Made by a program: the position numbers and the translations under genes
Notes under the pieces: generated by a model
What the model saw: the letters and a program-made list of their open reading frames with translations, nothing else
Told to the model about the DNA's origin: nothing
Databases searched by the model: none
Shown here: positions 60,023-64,000 of the stretch, one piece after another
Numbering within the stretch: position 1 is the stretch's first letter
How the letters are laid out: every line of letters starts with the position of its first letter
NCBI RefSeq assembly: GCF_002941025.1
Contig: NZ_PTJS01000001.1
Location: 2,356,001-2,420,000, forward strand
DNA length: 64,000 nucleotides
Direction: 5' to 3'
Source of the DNA: Streptomyces sp. QL37
GTDB lineage: Bacteria > Actinomycetota > Actinomycetes > Streptomycetales > Streptomycetaceae

Positions 60023-60049
60023 TCCCGCTCCCGGCAGCCCCCAGGCGCC

Positions 60050-60784
60050 TCACCCCCGGTGCAGCACCCCCCTGGCGACCAGCTCCAGCACCAGGGCGAC
60101 GGCGACCGTCTGCACCGCCATCAGCGCCACCAGGACGAACAGCTGAACGGCACCCGCCTCCACGGGTGAGGCGCCGCCCAGCAGCATGCCCACGAAGGCC
60201 CCGGGCAGGGTGACGAGCCCCACGGTCCGGGTCTGGTCCAGCCCCGGCAGCAGCGCGTCCGACGCGGCGGGGCGGGCGATCTCCAGCCGGGCGTCCCGGT
60301 CGGGCAGCCCGAGCGCCATCCCCGCCTCCACCTCCCCGCGCCTCACCTCCAGCTCGTCCAGCGCGCGGCGCCCGCCGAGCACGGTCGCGGTGAGCGCGCC
60401 CCCGATGAGGATGCCGGTGACCGGGATCAGGGCGATGCCCCGGACCGGAAGGAGCCCGGTGAGCAGCAGCGCCACCACCACCGGCACGACGCCCGCCGCG
60501 ATCGGCGCGGCGGCCCACCACCAGGTGCGGTTGGGGGTGATCCGACGGCCGGCGGTGCGCACCGCGACCGCGAACATCAGCGCCAGGAAGCCGAGCAGGG
60601 GCCCCAGGGAGCGCACCACCCAGCCGATGAGCAGGGAGACGACGGCCAGCTGGACCGCGGCCCGCACCCCGGCGACGGCGATCTCACGGGACCTTCCCAG
60701 CGAGGCCCACGCGGCGACGGCGGCGGCGCACACCAGGAGGACGGCGAGCACGACGCCGAGGGCGGGACCGACCGGAAGCAGCAC
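60050..60784 (-). CDS. ABC transporter permease, FetB/UPF0014 family
   Basis: A 244-aa membrane protein with about seven hydrophobic segments; start GTG 60784. The family pattern is RAAVQLAVVSLLIGWV near residue 45, PVTGILIGGALTATVLGGRRALDEL, LGLPDRDARLEIARPAASDALLPGLDQTRTVGLVTLPGAFVGMLLGGASP (split) and MAVQTVAVALVLELV. E. coli FetB exports iron with ATPase FetA; no fetA-like gene is adjacent here. The gene stands alone between two strong hairpins and a divergent nuclease gene. Confidence 0.88.
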   Translation of the reverse strand: MLLPVGPALGVVLAVLLVCAAAVAAWASLGRSREIAVAGVRAAVQLAVVSLLIGWVVRSLGPLLGFLALMFAVAVRTAGRRITPNRTWWWAAAPIAAGVVPVVVALLLTGLLPVRGIALIPVTGILIGGALTATVLGGRRALDELEVRRGEVEAGMALGLPDRDARLEIARPAASDALLPGLDQTRTVGLVTLPGAFVGMLLGGASPVEAGAVQLFVLVALMAVQTVAVALVLELVARGVLHRG

Positions 60785-60994
60785 GCGGCAACCCTAAGGG
60801 CTGCCGGCCCGTCAACCTCCGTACTCGAACAACCTTCGGACGGGACGTCAGACCGACCGTCCTACCTCTTGATGTGACGTGCGCATGTCGTCACTCTGTT
60901 ACCTGGCGACCACCCCACCGAAACCCGGCGCCGCCACGATGGTCCGGCTCGACAGGTCGCCCGTTCAACAGCCCCCCACATCAAGGGAGTTCAC

Positions 60995-61639
60995 ATGTCC
61001 GGTATCTACGCGCGTCGCATAGCCGTCGTCGCCGCATCGGCCGCGCTCGCCGCCACCACCGGGCTGCTCACGGCCCCGACCGCCCAGGCCGCGATGCCCA
61101 CCCCGGTCAGCGCCTCGACCGCCCGTACGTATCTGGGTCAGCTCACCGTCTCCGCCGAGGGCTCCTCGTCCGGCTACAGCCGCGACAAGTTCCCGCACTG
61201 GATCACCCAGTCGGGAGCGTGCAACACCCGCGAGGTGGTGCTGAAGCGTGACGGCACCGGGGTCGTCCAGGACTCCGCCTGCGCCGCGACCAGCGGCAGC
61301 TGGTACTCGGAGTACGACGGCGCCACCTGGACCGCCGCGTCCGACCTGGACATCGACCACATGGTCCCGCTCGCCGAGGCCTGGCGTTCCGGGGCGAGCG
61401 GCTGGACCAACGCCCAGCGCCAGTCCTTCGCCAACGACCTGACCCGCCCTCAGCTCATCGCGGTCACCGACAACGTCAACCAGTCCAAGAGCGACCAGGA
61501 CCCGGGTGAGTGGCTTCCGTCACGCACCACCTACCGCTGCACCTACGCCCGCGCCTGGGTGCACGTGAAGCACCACTACGGCCTCACCGTCGACTCCACC
61601 GAGAAGAGCGCCCTGCAGTCCGTCCTCAACGGCTGCTGA
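60995..61639 (+). CDS. Secreted HNH-type nuclease (DUF1524/GmrSD C-terminal-like)
   Basis: The 214-aa protein starts at ATG 60995 behind AAGGGAG. It has a signal peptide cut near TAQAAMP (about residue 33). The mature protein has the DUF1524 HNH motif LDIDHMVPLAEAWRSG, with the catalytic His, then FANDLTRPQLIAVTDNVNQSKSDQDP (split) with the final Asn and metal-site residues. Four cysteines may form two disulphides, as expected outside the cell. Likely role: extracellular DNA degradation for nutrient use or defence. Confidence 0.9.
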   Translation: MSGIYARRIAVVAASAALAATTGLLTAPTAQAAMPTPVSASTARTYLGQLTVSAEGSSSGYSRDKFPHWITQSGACNTREVVLKRDGTGVVQDSACAATSGSWYSEYDGATWTAASDLDIDHMVPLAEAWRSGASGWTNAQRQSFANDLTRPQLIAVTDNVNQSKSDQDPGEWLPSRTTYRCTYARAWVHVKHHYGLTVDSTEKSALQSVLNGC

Positions 61640-61712
61640 CCGCCCTCCCGCCCTCCTCCGTCGCCCCGTACCCTACGGAGCCATCGACGACGGCGACGCG
61701 AGGAGGGCACAC

Positions 61713-63389
61713 ATGGCCGGGCTACGCCTGGGACCGCTGCTGAGGTACGTCGACTGGGAGTCCGGTTCCCGGGCGACCGTCTGGGTGGAGGCGACCAGGC
61801 CCTGCACGGCGGAGGTGCGCTGCGCGGACGGGGCGGGCGGGACCTCCCCCACGTTCGCCGTCCAGGGGCACCACTACGCCCTGGTGGTGGTGACGGGCCT
61901 GGCGCCCGGCTCGACCACGCCGTACGAGGTGCTGCTCGACGGCCACCGCGTATGGCCGCCCGAGGACTCCGGTTTCCCCCCGAGCACCATCACCACGCCC
62001 GCCGTGCCCCGGCCCGACGACGCCGACCCCGTCCGGGTCGCGTTCGGGTCCTGCCGCTGGGCGGCCCCGCCCGCCCACGGGCACGACGCCATCGGCCCGG
62101 ACGCTCTCGACGCGCTGGCCACCCGCCTCGCCGCCGACCCCGGCGCCGTACGCCCGGACGTCCTCCTGCTCCTCGGCGACCAGGTGTACGCGGACGAGAC
62201 GTCGCAGGCCACGCAGCGACGGCTCGCCGCCCGCCGCGATCTCGACGAGGCCCCCGGCGCGGAGGTCGCCGACTACGAGGAGTACACCCACCTCTACGAC
62301 GAGTCGTGGCGCGACCCGGACGTGCGATGGCTGCTCTCCACGGTCCCCAGCTGCATGATCTTCGACGACCACGACGTCATAGACGACTGGAACACCAGCG
62401 CCGCCTGGGTGCAGGACATGCGCCGCACACCGTGGTGGCACGAGCGCATCGTCAGCGGGCTCATGTCGTACTGGGTCTACCAGCACCTCGGCAACCTCTC
62501 CCCCGACGCCCTGGAGGCCGACCCGGTCTACGCGGCCGTGCGCGCCGTCCCGGACGGCACCGAGACCCTGCGCGACCACGCGGCGGCGGCGGACGCCGAC
62601 CCCACGTCGACCCGGTGGAGCTACCGGCGTGTTTTCGGCCGAGTACGCCTGCTGATGGTGGACAGCCGGGCGGCCCGGACCCTTGAGGAACAGCAGCGGT
62701 CGATGCTCCGCGAGGGGGAGGAGCGATGGCTGCGCGAGGAGGTGCTCGCGGACCCCGGCTCCTACGACCATCTGCTGATCGGCACCTCGCTGCCATGGCT
62801 GCTGCCGCCCCTCATACACGAGGCGGAGACATGGAACGCCGCGCTCTGCCGAGGGGAACGGGGCGAAGGCTGGGCGCGTCGCGGGGAGAAGGTGCGCCGG
62901 GCCGTTGACCTGGAGCATTGGGCCGCGTTCCCGGAGTCCTTCCGCCGCCTGTCCGAGCTGCTGAGGGAGGCGGGAAGCGGGCCGGACGCGCCCGCGACGG
63001 TATGCGTGCTCTCGGGTGATGTGCACCATGCGTACATCGCCGAACCCCAGTGGTCCGGTTCCGCCCCGGACGGCGCTCCCGACGCACACGTCCTGCAACT
63101 GACCTGCTCTCCCGTCCACAACTCCATCCCCGGGTACGTACGCGCCGGCTTCCGCTTCGGCTGGAGCCGGGTGGGCCGATGGCTCGGGCGCGCGCTGGCG
63201 CACCACGGACGGACGGGGAGCCCGCCGATGCGCTGGCGCAAGACGGGCGGGCCGTGGTTCGGCAATCAGCTGATGACCCTCACCCTGCACGGCCGGAAAG
63301 CTGCGCTGACATTGGTTCAGGCCAGAGCCAGGCCCACGGGGGCACAGCTCGAGACGGTCCTGGAGCGCTCACTGACTTCGAACGAATGA
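61713..63389 (+). CDS. PhoD-like alkaline phosphatase/metallophosphoesterase
   Basis: The 558-aa protein starts at ATG 61713 behind AGGAGGG. Metal-binding motifs of the PhoD family are in order: VAFGSCRW (Cys ligand), LLLLGDQVYADET, MIFDDHDVIDDWNTS, GTSLPWLLPP, VLSGDVHHAYIAE and an N-terminal Ig-like domain (about 1-105). There is no signal peptide or Tat motif at this start, so it is probably cytoplasmic, unlike classical PhoD. It should hydrolyse phosphoesters with Fe/Ca or similar ions. Confidence 0.9.
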   Translation: MAGLRLGPLLRYVDWESGSRATVWVEATRPCTAEVRCADGAGGTSPTFAVQGHHYALVVVTGLAPGSTTPYEVLLDGHRVWPPEDSGFPPSTITTPAVPRPDDADPVRVAFGSCRWAAPPAHGHDAIGPDALDALATRLAADPGAVRPDVLLLLGDQVYADETSQATQRRLAARRDLDEAPGAEVADYEEYTHLYDESWRDPDVRWLLSTVPSCMIFDDHDVIDDWNTSAAWVQDMRRTPWWHERIVSGLMSYWVYQHLGNLSPDALEADPVYAAVRAVPDGTETLRDHAAAADADPTSTRWSYRRVFGRVRLLMVDSRAARTLEEQQRSMLREGEERWLREEVLADPGSYDHLLIGTSLPWLLPPLIHEAETWNAALCRGERGEGWARRGEKVRRAVDLEHWAAFPESFRRLSELLREAGSGPDAPATVCVLSGDVHHAYIAEPQWSGSAPDGAPDAHVLQLTCSPVHNSIPGYVRAGFRFGWSRVGRWLGRALAHHGRTGSPPMRWRKTGGPWFGNQLMTLTLHGRKAALTLVQARARPTGAQLETVLERSLTSNE

Positions 63390-63421
63390 CCAATTTTCAG
63401 CCACTCGACAGAATGTTGAAC

Positions 63422-63451
63422 TTGCAAGCACTACTGAGGTCACCCTAACCT
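63422..63451 (+). promoter_or_regulatory. Promoter of the DoxX gene
   Basis: TTGCAA (63422-63427) and TAACCT (63446-63451) with an 18-nt spacer. The -35 lies inside a CTTGCAAG palindrome (63421-63428), which could bind a MarR- or HxlR-type regulator. Confidence 0.4.
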
Positions 63452-63501
63452 GATGGGCCCCGATCGGTTCACGTCCCCAGACCGAAGGAGCCCCACCCCC
63501 C

Positions 63502-63960
63502 ATGTTCATACGCCTGAACCGGGCCCAGCCCTACGCACTCGGCCTTTTCCGCGTCGTCATCGGCTTCCTCTTCGCCTGCCACGGCGCCGCCTCGCTCTTC
63601 GGAGTCCTGGGCGGCTCCATGGGCGGCGGCACCGTCCCCGCCGGCACCTGGCCGGGCTGGTACGCCGCGGTGATCCAGCTCGTCGGCGGCATCCTGGTCG
63701 CGCTCGGACTCGGTACCCGCATCGCCGCTCTGATCTCCTCCGGCTCCATGGCGTACGCGTACTTCAAGGTCCACCAGCCCGAGTCGCTGTTCCCCCTGCA
63801 GAACGGCGGCGAGGCCTCGGCCGTCTTCTGCTGGGCCTTCCTGCTCCTGGTCTTCACCGGCCCCGGCGCCATCGCCCTGGACCGGCTGTTCTCCTCGCGC
63901 GGCGGTTCCACGAGCGAGCGCGAACCCGCTCACGAGAAGGCTCGGACCGTCTCGGTCTGA
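63502..63960 (+). CDS. DoxX-family membrane protein
   Basis: The 152-aa protein starts at ATG 63502 behind GAAGGAG. Four hydrophobic helices show the DoxX pattern: LGLFRVVIGFLFACHGAASLFG, GWYAAVIQLVGGILVALGLGTRIAALISSGSMAYAYF (split), and AVFCWAFLLLVFTGPGAIALD. Family members act with sulphur or redox proteins in the membrane; mycobacterial DoxX joins an oxidative-stress complex. No partner gene is in the window. Confidence 0.9.
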   Translation: MFIRLNRAQPYALGLFRVVIGFLFACHGAASLFGVLGGSMGGGTVPAGTWPGWYAAVIQLVGGILVALGLGTRIAALISSGSMAYAYFKVHQPESLFPLQNGGEASAVFCWAFLLLVFTGPGAIALDRLFSSRGGSTSEREPAHEKARTVSV

Positions 63961-64000
63961 CCCCACGCTCCCCGCGCCCCGGCCCCCCTCCTCCCGAGGG

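Noticed and set aside
60875..60893. TGACG...CGTCA inverted repeat before the nuclease gene
   Set aside because: Arms of only 5 bp and slightly asymmetric spacing; too weak to call an operator.
1..64000. tRNA, rRNA, CRISPR arrays, insertion sequences, integrase or att sites
   Set aside because: None seen on reading; no transposase or integrase motifs and no regularly spaced repeats. A tRNAscan or repeat search was not run.

Overview
The window is a high-GC actinobacterial chromosome segment, almost certainly Streptomyces. The evidence is third-codon GC bias in every gene, frequent GTG starts, 4-nt ATGA/GTGA gene overlaps, many lipoproteins and secreted enzymes, an actinobacterial type-A RNase P RNA and a DmdR/IdeR-type iron box. 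Nothing suggests a phage, plasmid, IS element or CRISPR array, and no tRNA or rRNA gene was seen.

Layout. 1-10 kb is core-like: a membrane-anchored ricin-lectin protein, a secreted esterase, rnpB, a TetR regulator, a broken RNB-ribonuclease gene, yaaA, eda, the Nif3 / zinc-ribbon / RNase H-phosphatase operon and an iron-regulated siderophore-binding lipoprotein. 10-17 kb holds hypothetical proteins and two MFS drug-type transporters. 16.4-21.9 kb is a divergent catabolic locus: iclR-pepE on the minus strand and DUF1177, NCS1 permease and M20 hydrolase on the plus strand. 22-25.7 kb carries a methyltransferase, a cell-wall amidase and small membrane or lipoproteins. 25.7-35.5 kb has two divergent operons around a KstR-like TetR regulator and a KstR-type box: glycosyltransferase, methyltransferase and alpha-toroid protein to the left, and a complete LIV-type ABC transporter with an alpha/beta hydrolase to the right. 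35.5-40 kb is a polyhydroxybutyrate-use locus: extracellular depolymerase, 3-hydroxybutyrate dehydrogenase and a GAF/PucR regulator.

40.6-46.4 kb is a cobalamin-riboswitch-led operon of five overlapping genes: a surface alpha-toroid protein, an anchored secreted protein, EcfT/CbiQ, a double ATPase and an ECF S component. It is best read as a vitamin B12 or B12-precursor uptake system with a cell-surface capture module. 46.4-52 kb is a quinate/shikimate catabolic (qsu) cluster of QsuB-type dehydroshikimate dehydratase, shikimate/quinate dehydrogenase, type II dehydroquinase, TetR regulator and MHS-family transporter, with matching operator-like sites at both promoters. 52-64 kb is mixed: a GT87-PAP2 fusion, a bacterial serpin, a GNAT, an MFS transporter with a fused winged helix, a peptidoglycan-binding protein, a HAD phosphatase behind a stem-loop leader, a FetB-like permease, a secreted HNH nuclease, a PhoD-like phosphatase and DoxX.

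The candidates most likely to be under-described are the B12 surface-toroid/ECF operon, the DUF1177 locus and the KstR-like divergent locus. All calls come from reading sequence and motifs; no database search was run.
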